Below, in pieces: positions 1-8,393 of a stretch of 64,000 bases of DNA. The stretch comes from Kiritimatiellia bacterium (GTDB lineage: Bacteria > Verrucomicrobiota > Kiritimatiellia > RFP12 > UBA1067): contig JAFRBA010000118.1 of assembly GCA_017405115.1 (NCBI GenBank), positions 1 to 64,000 on the forward strand, in the 5' to 3' direction. Under the pieces are notes generated by a model. It was not told where the DNA came from, made no database searches, and saw nothing but the letters and a program-made list of their open reading frames with translations. Within the stretch, counting starts at the first letter, position 1. Every line of letters starts with the position of its first letter. The position numbers and the translations under genes were made by a program.

Positions 1-1
1 G

Positions 2-286
2 ATGCGCCGCAAGGGGCTTGGCCTAGGCGACCTGTACCATGCGATCAACAGGATGATCGATCAAGCCGTCAACGACACGATCATGCGCCTCCGCGCTGAA
101 GGTCGCAGCATCCGCGAGATCGCTCGCACGGTCCACATGGACGACAGCCGTGTCTCTCAGATCATCAAGGCCGAGAAGTCGAAGCCGTGTTGCGGGAATC
201 AATGCAAGCCATGCAAGCCGGCCAAGAAGTACGCTCCCTGCAAGGATTTCGAGCCGTGCAAGCCGTGTAAGCCTTGCAAGAAGTGA
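2..286 (+). CDS. Small HTH protein with Cys-Lys-Pro-rich tail (possibly 5'-truncated)
   Basis: Residues about 25-58 look like a helix-turn-helix of the sigma-region-4 or resolvase type (RSIREIARTVHMDDSRVSQI), suggesting DNA binding. The last 35 residues are a low-complexity tail with repeated CKP units and eight cysteines, which could bind metal or be disulphide rich. The gene begins at the second base of the window, so the true start may lie upstream. Terminase small subunits often begin with such an HTH, but the short length and Cys tail do not clearly fit, so no function is assigned. Confidence 0.6.
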   Translation: MRRKGLGLGDLYHAINRMIDQAVNDTIMRLRAEGRSIREIARTVHMDDSRVSQIIKAEKSKPCCGNQCKPCKPAKKYAPCKDFEPCKPCKPCKK

Positions 287-301
287 TTTCCGGCTGAACC
301 G

Positions 302-664
302 ATGAAGATGCGAACAGTCATAGAGGCCGGACGTCAGGCCTCGCCTCTCGTGAACGAGGGGCTCGCCGAGATGAAGTCAAGGCTGGCTTCGTCTCGGCAG
401 CTCGTTCTGGATCTTGCGTCCGTCAAGAGCGAAACGCTTCGCGACGCGGCATTGTCAGAGCTCCTGAAGAGCCTAGACCTCATTTCAGTGGGGCTTGACT
501 CGACAAAGGAGACGTGGGACATGTTCGACTCGGCCCTGTCGTCGTACAAGTACAAGTTCGGACGGGTCAAGATCAACGTCGTGAGGGATCTGCCCGGACA
601 GCAGGTGCTGTTCGAAGACCCTATTGACTGCGCATCTCAGACATGCGGGACAGAAAACCGCTGA
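302..664 (+). CDS. Hypothetical protein, 120 aa
   Basis: Not recognised. The product is largely helical in appearance for residues 1-80 (Leu/Ala/Ser-rich), ending in a hydrophilic tail with two cysteines. It follows the HTH gene by 15 bp on the same strand and its end overlaps the end of the convergent DUF3008 gene by 44 bp. A strong hairpin just downstream (684-710) followed by a T-rich stretch probably terminates this transcript. Codon use matches the rest of the phage. Confidence 0.55.
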   Translation: MKMRTVIEAGRQASPLVNEGLAEMKSRLASSRQLVLDLASVKSETLRDAALSELLKSLDLISVGLDSTKETWDMFDSALSSYKYKFGRVKINVVRDLPGQQVLFEDPIDCASQTCGTENR

Positions 665-860
665 CGAACATGAAGTCGAGCGGAGAGGCCTTCTTTTCAG
701 GAAGGCCTCTTGATTTTGTCTTTGCAAAGTCCCTTGCGTCGTCGTCCGAGATGTTCTTTGCGATCTCCTTGATCTTGGCGGGCGCCTTCTTGAGCTTTCC
801 GTTCTTGTAGGCGTGAACCATCCCGAACAGCCTTTGCTGGCTTTTTGACTTTGCTGGCAT
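621..860 (-). CDS. DUF3008 family protein
   Basis: The product starts with the family's signature MPAKSKSQQRLFGM and continues through IKEIAKNISDDDARDFAKTKSRGLPEK, the hallmark of DUF3008, a small basic protein family common in large phages and some bacteria; its function is unknown. Family members usually end shortly after the GLPE motif (about 60 aa); this one has an extra tail of about 20 residues, encoded over the + strand terminator. The start at 860 is chosen because GAGGAG lies 7 bases upstream. It is the second gene of a two-gene minus-strand operon. Confidence 0.85.
   Translation of the reverse strand: MPAKSKSQQRLFGMVHAYKNGKLKKAPAKIKEIAKNISDDDARDFAKTKSRGLPEKKASPLDFMFVSGFLSRMSEMRSQ
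684..716 (+). terminator. Intrinsic terminator for the + strand genes 2-664
   Basis: A perfect 10-bp inverted repeat (684-693 with 701-710, loop of 7) is followed by TGATTTTG. It lies inside the reading frame of the opposite-strand DUF3008 gene, so it must be both coding and terminating. Confidence 0.6.
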
Positions 861-871
861 GATTTTTCTCC

Positions 872-1084
872 TCAATAGAAGTTTCTGAGACGCGCCTTTG
901 TCTCGCAAGGCTTGGAAATCATCCTCTCGACCGTGTTGAGACGCGTTCCGAGACGAGGCTGGAACAGGACTTGACCGTTTCTGAACGGATCCTTCCTCCC
1001 GATCGCGTCGTAGTCCCTCGCGCCATGGCGTCCGTATCCGCTGCGCTGGAAGTACCTGAGAGGTGATGTCGAGACGATGTTCAT
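872..1084 (-). CDS. Hypothetical basic protein, 70 aa
   Basis: The reading frame uses the same codon preferences as neighbouring genes and ends 11 bp before the DUF3008 start, forming a minus-strand pair. The product is Arg-rich and not recognised. The ATG at 1084 has no ribosome binding site, but a TGATACCAT extended -10-like sequence lies 8 bp upstream on the minus strand, compatible with a leaderless message. A longer in-frame start at 1144 would run through the divergent promoter region and is less likely. Confidence 0.5.
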   Translation of the reverse strand: MNIVSTSPLRYFQRSGYGRHGARDYDAIGRKDPFRNGQVLFQPRLGTRLNTVERMISKPCETKARLRNFY

Positions 1085-1126
1085 CACAGATGATGGTATC
1101 AAATAAGGCTTTCGATGGCAAAGAGA

Positions 1127-1155
1127 TTGCCGCATGGACTCCAAAATGGTATTAT
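1127..1155 (+). promoter_or_regulatory. Sigma70-type promoter for the structural operon
   Basis: TTGCCG (1127-1132), a 17-bp spacer and TATTAT (1150-1155), placed 25 bp before the start codon at 1181, which has AGGAG at 1171-1175. It is the only promoter-like element seen upstream of the virion genes up to 8.3 kb. Confidence 0.5.
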
Positions 1156-1180
1156 ATCTTCAAAACAGATAGGAGCACAA

Positions 1181-2398
1181 ATGGACTCTACTACCGACAA
1201 TTCCTTTCGTACGCTCTGGGGAATCGTGAAGGCGGCAGGAACGCCTCCCGACTACGTGGTCAACGGGGCTCTTGTTGACGAGAAGGACGCCTCTGCGCTT
1301 CCAGACACGTCGTTCGCGGACAGGGTCCACCGAAAGTTCCCTGTAACAGACCGGGCGAACACGTGGGCCTCGGCCGGCTACTTCGCAAAGACCGCGTCTG
1401 ACATGGGCTACTCGAAGATCGAGCGCGACATCGTAGCTTCGCGCATCAAGCGCGCCGCGGACGTCTACGGAATCGGCAAGGACGTCGAAGACATCATGTC
1501 GAAGGTCACGTTCGTCCCGCAGGTCAAGCAGGCGTCGGACGACGATTCGAACTACTGCGACCCCGAGCACCGCGGATTCCCTGTCTTCGACAAGGAAGGC
1601 GCCGAGATGGCCAACAACTTCTTCACGAAGCACGCCTACAAGTACGGGCACGAGCGCCGAAAGACGATCGCGAAGAACATCATGAGGAAGAGCGCGGAGT
1701 ACGGCGTGAAGGTCGCCGAGCAGGTCAGGCTCTCTGCAGGCGAAGGTTTCCCGAACCGCGAGGCGCTCGCCGAGCATCTCATCTTCCGCGTAAACGAGCT
1801 GATGTCCCGCGGGATGTACAAGATGGCCGAGGAGCTCTGCAAGTTCGCGAGCGAGATCTGCGTCTGCTCGGACGAAGACCTGTTCCGCAACAAGGACGGG
1901 CTGTTCGACGCGATATCAGGAATGGACGAGGTGACTGGCATCGACGACTGCTACGGACGCAAGTTCTGCGCGCCAGAGGAACTCGTTTTCGACATCAAGC
2001 CCGAGTCGATGAAGGAAGTGATCGACGACGCCGTTCCGATGGGCGGCGACACATTCTCGGCAAAGGCCCTGTCGGACCTTCCGCGCGCGCTTTTCGAGAA
2101 GGTACTCCCGAAGGAGATGGTCGACGGAATGATGGAGGACGGCAAGATCAGCCCGAAGAAGCTTTCCGTCACGATCATCAGCCTCAAGTCCCCTGAGTCG
2201 TCTCATCTCAAGCGCACGATCAAGGACTTCACGGATGGCATCATCGACGTTGACGACGAAGATAAGGAAGTGAAGGCTCCAAGCGCAGGACCTGTCACTG
2301 TTGAAGAGCTGAGAGAGAGTGCTAATTCCGGAGAAGATGACGACGAGGGGAAGGATGGCGATGATGACAAGGGCGAAGAGGAGAAGAAGGAGGATTGA
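1181..2398 (+). CDS. Putative virion or capsid-assembly protein, 405 aa, acidic tail
   Basis: First gene of the structural operon. Near residue 40 it has a segment of the type FADRVHRKFPV...TWASAGYF, a pattern I associate with conserved proteins encoded beside capsid and portal genes in large phages. The middle is helical and the last 30 residues are almost entirely Asp, Glu, Gly and Lys, as in scaffold or core proteins. The start at 1181 is chosen for its AGGAG; an in-frame ATG at 1115 would include the promoter. The role in the head is inferred from position only. Confidence 0.6.
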   Translation: MDSTTDNSFRTLWGIVKAAGTPPDYVVNGALVDEKDASALPDTSFADRVHRKFPVTDRANTWASAGYFAKTASDMGYSKIERDIVASRIKRAADVYGIGKDVEDIMSKVTFVPQVKQASDDDSNYCDPEHRGFPVFDKEGAEMANNFFTKHAYKYGHERRKTIAKNIMRKSAEYGVKVAEQVRLSAGEGFPNREALAEHLIFRVNELMSRGMYKMAEELCKFASEICVCSDEDLFRNKDGLFDAISGMDEVTGIDDCYGRKFCAPEELVFDIKPESMKEVIDDAVPMGGDTFSAKALSDLPRALFEKVLPKEMVDGMMEDGKISPKKLSVTIISLKSPESSHLKRTIKDFTDGIIDVDDEDKEVKAPSAGPVTVEELRESANSGEDDDEGKDGDDDKGEEEKKED

Positions 2399-2400
2399 CC

Positions 2401-3114
2401 ATGCCCCTTCTCTCCGACGAGACAGTTGACTCGGCGGCCTGGCGCGAGATGTGGGAGAATCCGGAGGCTGACGCCACGGTTCTCAACGCCATGGTTCTCT
2501 CGAAGTACGGCGAGGAGGCCCTCGACTGGGATCCGCTCACAATCCAGATGGAGATACAGGACGACTTCGGCGTATCTCCTGCGAGCGAGGTGATGGACAA
2601 GATCTGCGCCATGCAGATCGTCATGGGAACCGGCGACTTCTTCGGTCGCGTCGACGCGTTCAGGAACGTCGTGAACACGATCGCGAACGGCCAGCCGTTC
2701 TTCCAGACGTTCACGCCGCTTCAGGCCGAGGAGATCGCGATCGCAATCGCCACCGTCGGGATGAACAGGGACATGATTCCGTTCGCACCGGCCGTGCAGG
2801 AGCTTGTAAGGCTGTCGCTCAATGGAGACGGATACAGCGAAGAGCAGTTCCCGCCGATCCTGTCCTGCGTGTTCGACAGGAGGCCGAACGAGAAGGCGAT
2901 CCGCGAGCAGCTGACCGACCTCGTCGGGCGTCCGGAGGCTGAGCTTCCGACGGCGGCCGAGAACAACATGGCGAACATCGACGTCATGCTCCGCCGGCGC
3001 ATCGTGATCTGCCTCAAGCAGCTCGATTCGCTTCCTGGGCTCACGAGCGTTGACGACACGATACTCGAAAAGGGCGTGCTGCGCGCGCTCAACGAAGACG
3101 CGGAGGACAGGTGA
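2401..3114 (+). CDS. Hypothetical virion-operon protein, 237 aa
   Basis: Acidic, mostly helical protein of unknown function, with no motif recognised. The ATG at 2401 is preceded by AAGGAGG; a TTG three codons earlier overlaps the upstream stop and is less likely. Its end overlaps the next start by GTGA, so it is translationally coupled to the DUF192 gene. Position between the putative capsid-associated gene and the portal suggests a virion or assembly role. Confidence 0.6.
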   Translation: MPLLSDETVDSAAWREMWENPEADATVLNAMVLSKYGEEALDWDPLTIQMEIQDDFGVSPASEVMDKICAMQIVMGTGDFFGRVDAFRNVVNTIANGQPFFQTFTPLQAEEIAIAIATVGMNRDMIPFAPAVQELVRLSLNGDGYSEEQFPPILSCVFDRRPNEKAIREQLTDLVGRPEAELPTAAENNMANIDVMLRRRIVICLKQLDSLPGLTSVDDTILEKGVLRALNEDAEDR

Positions 3115-3608
3115 TAGACTTCTTCCACAAGGGCGCTTCGATGACGAAGAGGATAACCGGCGTCGCCAAGCTCAAGGGCGCGCCGGTCGTCAACGCGCGT
3201 CCATTGCGAAAGATCACGCGTGTCGGAACGTTCTATGACGAGGAGGACGCGATACAGAGCGTTCTTCTCGAGGTTGCCGACACGCCGGAGACGCGGAAGG
3301 CCGGCCTGATGGGGCGCGACAACGTTCCGGAAATCTACGGCATGCTGTTCGAGGGACTTTCAGGCGGAGGGTTCTTCTGGATGAAGAACTGCCTCGTGCC
3401 GATAGACGTGGCGTTTCTCGACAAGGACGGGTTCGTGTGCCAGACGTACGCCATGAAGGTCGACAAGGAAGGCAATGAGCATTACGACTACGGAGACGAT
3501 GTGGTTGCGGCAGTTGAGTTGCACGGCGGGTTCCTGAAGAAGTTCGGGATCGTGAACGGGTTCACGTTCGAGACGAGAGAGCTCTCGAAGGAGGCGGCAA
3601 ATGGCTAA
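3111..3608 (+). CDS. DUF192 family protein
   Basis: Residues about 40-150 carry the DUF192 (COG1430) pattern: LLEVADTPETRKAGLMGRD, then MLFEGLSGGGFFWMKNCLVP followed by IDVAFLDKDG. Bacterial family members are small, often exported beta-rich proteins of unknown biochemical role; phages occasionally encode cytoplasmic versions. No signal peptide is seen here. It starts with GTG overlapping the upstream stop, and its end overlaps the next gene's ATG by 8 bp. Confidence 0.8.
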   Translation: MIDFFHKGASMTKRITGVAKLKGAPVVNARPLRKITRVGTFYDEEDAIQSVLLEVADTPETRKAGLMGRDNVPEIYGMLFEGLSGGGFFWMKNCLVPIDVAFLDKDGFVCQTYAMKVDKEGNEHYDYGDDVVAAVELHGGFLKKFGIVNGFTFETRELSKEAANG

Positions 3609-4905
3609 CACGCTTTCACCCACGGCCGCGAACATCATATCGTCTCTCGGCATCAAGGGCGCCACGGTAAACGAGGCGCTTCCCGGATACGTTCCCGTTC
3701 TCGGCCCTGACGGGAAGCTGAGCGCGGACTTCATACCGGCAGACGCGGCTCAGTCGGCCCTCCCGCACCTTTCTGACGCGGCGTTCGTCGATCCGCATAC
3801 GACCGTCTCGGAAGGTATGAGGAACGGGTCGATCGTGGCACCCTACAAGACGATCGGAGAGGCGGCGAAGAAATTCACGCCTTCCGCATACGCGACTTCA
3901 GAGGGCCTTGCCGCGTTCGTGCTCGCACCTGGGACGTACGACGACTCTGGAAACGCAACGATCGACTTCTCGTCAAGATCAGACTCGTGGCATCCGAAGA
4001 AGCTCTGCCTGATCGGAATCGGGTGCTGCAAGTTCCTGAATCCGATATCCGTTTCTGGAATGTATTCTGGCGAGCAGTGCAACATCGTACTGCAGAACGT
4101 CGATGTCGGCGCGAACAACGTGACGTCTCTTGGAAGCCCCGTCGTCACGTGCCTCGGAAAGACATACATCGGCGGGACGCTTCTCATCGGATCCGGCGCG
4201 ACCTTGAGGCTTTCAGCAGATGCGTACGCAAGCACGGATGCCGGCACCGTCGAGTACATCTCAAAGGACTCCTCGATCGGAAACACGTCTGGCGTCAGAG
4301 GCTCGGCAACCGTAAAGGACGCGCTCGACCGGCTTGACGCGCGAAAGGTCCGCGTTGCGAGGATATCCGGAAGCGGATCTGGAATCACGGCCGGATCGTC
4401 TTACGACGTGTCCGCGGAGTCGGCCGGCGGATTCGACGTCTACAAGCTCAGCGATCGAGACAGGGTTCTTGTTGACGCGATCAAGAGGCTCTACGGCAAG
4501 TTCGCGAACATCAACGCGCAGACAGTGACCGCCGTCGACATCGAGGCGACAGGGACGCTGAAGGCGAAGACGCTGAGCATCGACGTCCTTAAGCTCGGGG
4601 GATACGACATCGAGATCGACAACTACGGATACCTCGTCGTGTCCGAGGTGGAGCCTTCGGGACATGACGACGGGGCGGTTATCCTGCGCGACCTCGCTCC
4701 TGGAGACGGCAGACTGTGGCTCGTCGGCGTATACGACGGGAGGATGTTCGTCGATCCGTACTACGAGGACGGTTCCAGCAGCTCAAGCTCGAGCTACGAA
4801 TATCCGTACCCAGTCGTAGACGAAATAGACCTTCAGGACGGAACGACGAAGTACAAGGTCACGATCGCAGGCGGACAGATGCAGATTGAAACGGTAAACG
4901 CATAA
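3601..4905 (+). CDS. Beta-helix tail fibre or virion-surface protein
   Basis: Residues 1-60 contain GYVPVLGPDGKLSADFIP, a linker type common at the start of phage fibre proteins. Residues about 75-240 resemble a right-handed beta-helix (PYKTIGEAAKKF, then FVLAPGTYDDSG). After about residue 340 comes a distinct C-terminal segment with a serine run and SYEYPYPVVDEIDL. The ATG at 3601 overlaps the DUF192 stop. Probably a virion surface protein upstream of the portal; receptor and fold are inferred. Confidence 0.65.
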   Translation: MANTLSPTAANIISSLGIKGATVNEALPGYVPVLGPDGKLSADFIPADAAQSALPHLSDAAFVDPHTTVSEGMRNGSIVAPYKTIGEAAKKFTPSAYATSEGLAAFVLAPGTYDDSGNATIDFSSRSDSWHPKKLCLIGIGCCKFLNPISVSGMYSGEQCNIVLQNVDVGANNVTSLGSPVVTCLGKTYIGGTLLIGSGATLRLSADAYASTDAGTVEYISKDSSIGNTSGVRGSATVKDALDRLDARKVRVARISGSGSGITAGSSYDVSAESAGGFDVYKLSDRDRVLVDAIKRLYGKFANINAQTVTAVDIEATGTLKAKTLSIDVLKLGGYDIEIDNYGYLVVSEVEPSGHDDGAVILRDLAPGDGRLWLVGVYDGRMFVDPYYEDGSSSSSSSYEYPYPVVDEIDLQDGTTKYKVTIAGGQMQIETVNA

Positions 4906-4920
4906 CTCATGAGGTGAATA

Positions 4921-5094
4921 ATGATGGAGAAGAGAAACTTCGTGACAAGCGCGAGGACCCCGATGGAGGGATCCTCTGACGTGGACGACATACTCGACGC
5001 CGGCGCGAAGGCGTTCGGGTGCAGGATCAGGAAGGAAGGCGCGTTCGAGAAGAAGGCGTCGGCGGAGGACGAGAAGTCCGACGGAGAGATCTGA
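4921..5094 (+). CDS. Small hypothetical protein, 57 aa, coupled to portal
   Basis: The frame begins ATGATGGAG after GAGGTG and ends with TGA overlapping the portal ATG (ATGA), so the two are translationally coupled. The product is charged (MMEKRNFVTSARTP...) with no recognised domain. The tight spacing and phage-like codon use make it likely real. Confidence 0.6.
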   Translation: MMEKRNFVTSARTPMEGSSDVDDILDAGAKAFGCRIRKEGAFEKKASAEDEKSDGEI

Positions 5095-6896
5095 TGACCG
5101 GGCTCACCCAGAACTACGCGCGCGTGTTCGGAGGGATGACAGGGGAGCCTGGCATCTCGCGCGAGAACGCGCAGAACCTTCCGGACATCTTCGACGACGT
5201 CCTTGGCGCCCTGTTGCCGACGAACATCTACGACGCGTTCATCATCAGCGAGTACATGATGGCGACCACGCCACCGTTCGCATCCGTGACGAACCGCGTG
5301 GTGAGGTACTTCCTGACGAGCGTCAGCATCACCGGAGCATCTGGCGCAAACAAGGAGAAGTACGAGAAGTTCATCAAGGGCCAGCTCCACCTCCTCGACA
5401 GGTGCGGAGAGATCGGAAACGACCTCCTCGTCTACGGAAACTCATTCGTGAGCGTCTACCTCCCGTTCGAGCGAATGCTCATCTGCCCGCAGTGCGGAAC
5501 GAGGTACATGGCGCGGAAGATAGACTACAGGTTCCATCCTACGACGATGACGTTCACCGGGAAGTGCTACCGCTGCAACGAGCAGGTCACGTTCAACCGG
5601 CAGGACTACCCGAGCCCCGACCAGTCCCGCATAACGATCCGCCGCTGGAACCCGAAGCGGTTCGAGCTCCGCGTCCACCCTGTCTCCGGAAAGACCGAGT
5701 ACTACTACCGGCTCGAGGAGGACAAGCTCGTCTCCCACATCACGTCAGGGAAGGCAGTTGACAGGTTCTACATCGACGAGTCGCCGTGGGACTTCATCGA
5801 GGCATGCTGCACGCGCCTCGGAATCGGTACTCCGCTCTTCAAGTTCAAGGACGAGAGCATCCTACACCTCAAGGTCCCTGCGCTTGCAGGCATAGAGATG
5901 TACGGATGGGGGATGCCCCCGCTCCTCCCGTACCTCAAGCTCGCATACTACGTCCAGCTCATGCGCAGGTACGACGAGGCGATCGCGATGGACTACATCA
6001 TCCCGTTCCGCGTGATCTCTCCTGCGCCGATCAGCAACCAGGACGGACAGGACGCGCTCACGGTCGCCTCCATGCGCGGCTTCGTCGCGGCCATGCAGGC
6101 GATGGTCGAGCGCAAGCGGAAGAACATCACGGACGTCCAGATCGCCCCTTACCCGATCAACTACCAGATGCTCGGAGGGGAGGGCAAGCAGCTCGCGCCG
6201 AAGGAAAATCTCCAGCAGGCGATGACAGACCTAATAAACGCTCTCGGCTATCCGGAGGACATGTACACCGGAAAGCTGACGATGCAGACCGCGCCGGTCG
6301 CGATCCGAGTGTTCGAGAAGCAGTACCAGTACATGGTTGACGGATTCAACAGCGTGATCGACTGGTCTCTCACGCGGATATCCCGCCACATGCACTGGGA
6401 CGAGATCTCCGGAACGCTTCAGTCCACGACGCTCGCGGACGACATCGAGCGCAAGGCCCTTCTCCTTCAGGCCGCATCCGCCGGCGACATATCGAAGGGG
6501 ACTGCGTACAGGACGGTCGCGGACATCGACTTCATGGACGAGCAGAAGAAGATCGTCACGGAGCAGTCCCAGATCCAGAACATCCAGCAGCGCGCGATGG
6601 CGGCGCAGCAGGCCCAGCAGCTCAATGGCGGCCCGCAGGACGAGGAGGCGGATGCAGCCGGCGTTCCTGGAGGCAGCGTGGGCGCGACGCCTGGAGACGT
6701 GCGCGCTCAGGCCGAGGCGTACGCGCAGCAGCTCCTGTCGATGCCGGACAGCCAGCGCCGCGGCATGCTCATCAAGATCAAGCAGTCCAACCCGACCCTC
6801 CACGACCAGGTGATCGGTATCATGAACGATATCCGCTCGAAGGCCAGAAGTCAGGGCGGTGCGATGATGCTGCAGCAGATGCAGCAGGGAGGCTGA
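5094..6896 (+). CDS. Portal protein with inserted zinc ribbon
   Basis: A 600-residue protein of the large-phage portal type: an N-terminal acidic region, the wing/stem region with DYIIPFRVISPAP (about 300-312), and a C-terminal crown rich in Gln and Met. Residues about 125-165 hold a CPQCG...CYRCN four-cysteine zinc ribbon. The protein would form the dodecameric DNA channel at one capsid vertex and dock terminase. An in-frame upstream start at 5019 would overlap the 57-aa gene; the ATGA start at 5094 is preferred. Confidence 0.8.
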   Translation: MTGLTQNYARVFGGMTGEPGISRENAQNLPDIFDDVLGALLPTNIYDAFIISEYMMATTPPFASVTNRVVRYFLTSVSITGASGANKEKYEKFIKGQLHLLDRCGEIGNDLLVYGNSFVSVYLPFERMLICPQCGTRYMARKIDYRFHPTTMTFTGKCYRCNEQVTFNRQDYPSPDQSRITIRRWNPKRFELRVHPVSGKTEYYYRLEEDKLVSHITSGKAVDRFYIDESPWDFIEACCTRLGIGTPLFKFKDESILHLKVPALAGIEMYGWGMPPLLPYLKLAYYVQLMRRYDEAIAMDYIIPFRVISPAPISNQDGQDALTVASMRGFVAAMQAMVERKRKNITDVQIAPYPINYQMLGGEGKQLAPKENLQQAMTDLINALGYPEDMYTGKLTMQTAPVAIRVFEKQYQYMVDGFNSVIDWSLTRISRHMHWDEISGTLQSTTLADDIERKALLLQAASAGDISKGTAYRTVADIDFMDEQKKIVTEQSQIQNIQQRAMAAQQAQQLNGGPQDEEADAAGVPGGSVGATPGDVRAQAEAYAQQLLSMPDSQRRGMLIKIKQSNPTLHDQVIGIMNDIRSKARSQGGAMMLQQMQQGG

Positions 6897-6897
6897 C

Positions 6898-7545
6898 ATG
6901 GCGCGAGTCGTTCTCATTATCGATTCCGCAACCGGCACGATGGTCGACGCGACCGGCAGGGGCCGAGAGGGGGCAAGGTACAAGAGGCTCGCCAAGCGCA
7001 TGCTGTCGCTCGGAAAGCCGACGACCGTGCTCGACTACGGAGGGAACGGCGCGACGAAGCTCGAGGTCTCGAACGGAGGCGCGGCAGGCGAGGAGATCAG
7101 CCTTAAGGCCGCTACCGTCAACATCGCGACGACAAACCCGAGCACGCCTGCCGTCCTCAAGATCAACGGACTGACGCTCGCCGAGATCATCGCGTCCGGA
7201 GGTTCTGGAGATTCCGTCCTGAACAAGATCGTTGGCAAGGACGGCGAGATATCCGTTACGTTCATACAGGATCCGGCGCATCCTTCCGATCCGTCCGCGC
7301 AGCTCCTTCAGATCGCGCTTGACCAGACAGTTGCCGGCAAGATCGACACGATCGATCAGGCGATCGATGACCTGTCTGCAGATGGATTCGTCAGAAAAGA
7401 GGACATCGCGAGGGTCATACAGGACATCTCTTTCGATGACGACTACACGCTGGACGACGTGAAGGGGATGCTCAGGGTCCTCGTGCAGAGGCTTGCAGAC
7501 CTTGCAGGCGCAGACTCTGGATCGGATTCGTCAAGTTCTTCCTAA
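6898..7545 (+). CDS. Virion-associated protein ending in a serine run
   Basis: Starts 2 bp after the portal stop with GGGAGG just upstream. Residues 50-120 have repeating short beta segments (KLEVSNGG, ISLKAATVNI, AVLKINGLTLAEI) like fibre or baseplate trimer domains; the C-terminal third is helical and ends SGSDSSSSS. The serine-rich end resembles that within the beta-helix protein at 3601. Likely a tail or fibre-attachment component; no family recognised. Confidence 0.55.
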   Translation: MARVVLIIDSATGTMVDATGRGREGARYKRLAKRMLSLGKPTTVLDYGGNGATKLEVSNGGAAGEEISLKAATVNIATTNPSTPAVLKINGLTLAEIIASGGSGDSVLNKIVGKDGEISVTFIQDPAHPSDPSAQLLQIALDQTVAGKIDTIDQAIDDLSADGFVRKEDIARVIQDISFDDDYTLDDVKGMLRVLVQRLADLAGADSGSDSSSSS

Positions 7546-7555
7546 GGAGTTTCAG

Positions 7556-7759
7556 ATGAGCGACAAGAGGTTCCGTCCGAAAGTATGCGGATGCTGCGCG
7601 AGGGTCGACGAGGTCGACCTCGGCCGGAGGTACTGCCCGACGACGGCGAACAGGATCTACAGGAACAAGCCGGCGGATTCATGCCCGTTCTTCATCGACG
7701 ATGACGGGTTCAGGCGCGAAAGGAAGAATCGGAGGAAGGAAGATGTTTTTGAGGAATAA
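7556..7759 (+). CDS. Small cysteine-rich protein, 67 aa
   Basis: Starts after AAGGAG and contains VCGCCARVDE, RYCPTTANRIY and ADSCPFF, so five cysteines that could bind zinc. Tail is strongly basic. It overlaps the next gene by 17 bp. The same pattern occurs in small phage structural-region proteins of unknown role. Confidence 0.55.
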   Translation: MSDKRFRPKVCGCCARVDEVDLGRRYCPTTANRIYRNKPADSCPFFIDDDGFRRERKNRRKEDVFEE

Positions 7760-8354
7760 GCTGAGGCCGACGCACAACCCTCCTGGGTGCAATCCTCTCC
7801 GGGAAGAGGATCGCATTCCAGTCCTCAAGGTCGTGTCCGGAGACACGTGGATCGTCGACGCCGCTCTGATCGCCGCAGACGGCGGCCCCGCTTCGCCGAA
7901 AAACAGCCACGTCGAGTTCGTCCTCGCGGAGAACCAGTTCTCGCCGGCGATATGGACAGGCACGTGGGAAAGCGGGATAATCCCAGACGAGAACCGCGCA
8001 GGCCTCGTCCACGTGAAGATCCCGAGGGACGTCACGAAGGCGCTCCGCAGGGGGTCGTACATGTTCTCGATGCGCGTGAGCGACCTGATGAGGTATGCGT
8101 TCAACACGCAGCTCAAGGGCAACTTCCTCGTCGAGTACATGCCGACGTCTGACCAGCACTCGATACCATACAGGGACGGAACGACCGAGAAATTCAGCGG
8201 TGAGACCGAGGAGGAGAGGGTCCAGCGGATGAACGACGAGGGGACGGTCATGGTCAGGGACGAGAAGACCGGCCAGTACCACAGGGTCGTCGTCGTCTTC
8301 GACGAGCACGGCGACGCCAACCTCGCCGTTTCGAAGGAAGGAACCGGAAGGTAG
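7743..8354 (+). CDS. Putative baseplate or fibre protein (BppU-like N-terminal domain)
   Basis: The start at 7743 follows GGAGGAAG. Residues 20-130 look like a beta-sandwich with a WIVDAALIAADGG...GSYMFSMRVSDLM layout, reminiscent of BppU-type baseplate domains (low confidence). The C-terminus, VMVRDEKTGQYHRVVVVFDE, recurs in related form at the end of the next protein (IMIYDVTDGKYHRMVAVTDE), so both probably share an oligomerisation or attachment module. A strong extended -10 promoter follows the gene. Confidence 0.5.
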   Translation: MFLRNKLRPTHNPPGCNPLREEDRIPVLKVVSGDTWIVDAALIAADGGPASPKNSHVEFVLAENQFSPAIWTGTWESGIIPDENRAGLVHVKIPRDVTKALRRGSYMFSMRVSDLMRYAFNTQLKGNFLVEYMPTSDQHSIPYRDGTTEKFSGETEEERVQRMNDEGTVMVRDEKTGQYHRVVVVFDEHGDANLAVSKEGTGR

Positions 8355-8360
8355 GCTTTT

Positions 8361-8369
8361 TGGTATAAT
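8361..8369 (+). promoter_or_regulatory. Extended -10 promoter (TGGTATAAT)
   Basis: TGGTATAAT at 8361-8369 lies 25 bp before the fibre gene start at 8394, in the only gap of the surrounding operon. No good -35 is visible. The identical nine bases occur at 33445. Confidence 0.6.
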
Positions 8370-8393
8370 TGAAAGGCCGAGGCATCGAAAACC

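Noticed and set aside
1160..1777. Long minus-strand open frame of 205 codons opposite the structural gene at 1181
   Set aside because: Shadow of the GC-rich + strand gene; no ribosome site, Arg/Val-rich nonsense composition.
6231..7001. Minus-strand open frame of 256 codons under the portal end
   Set aside because: Antisense shadow with no start signal; crosses two well-supported + strand genes.
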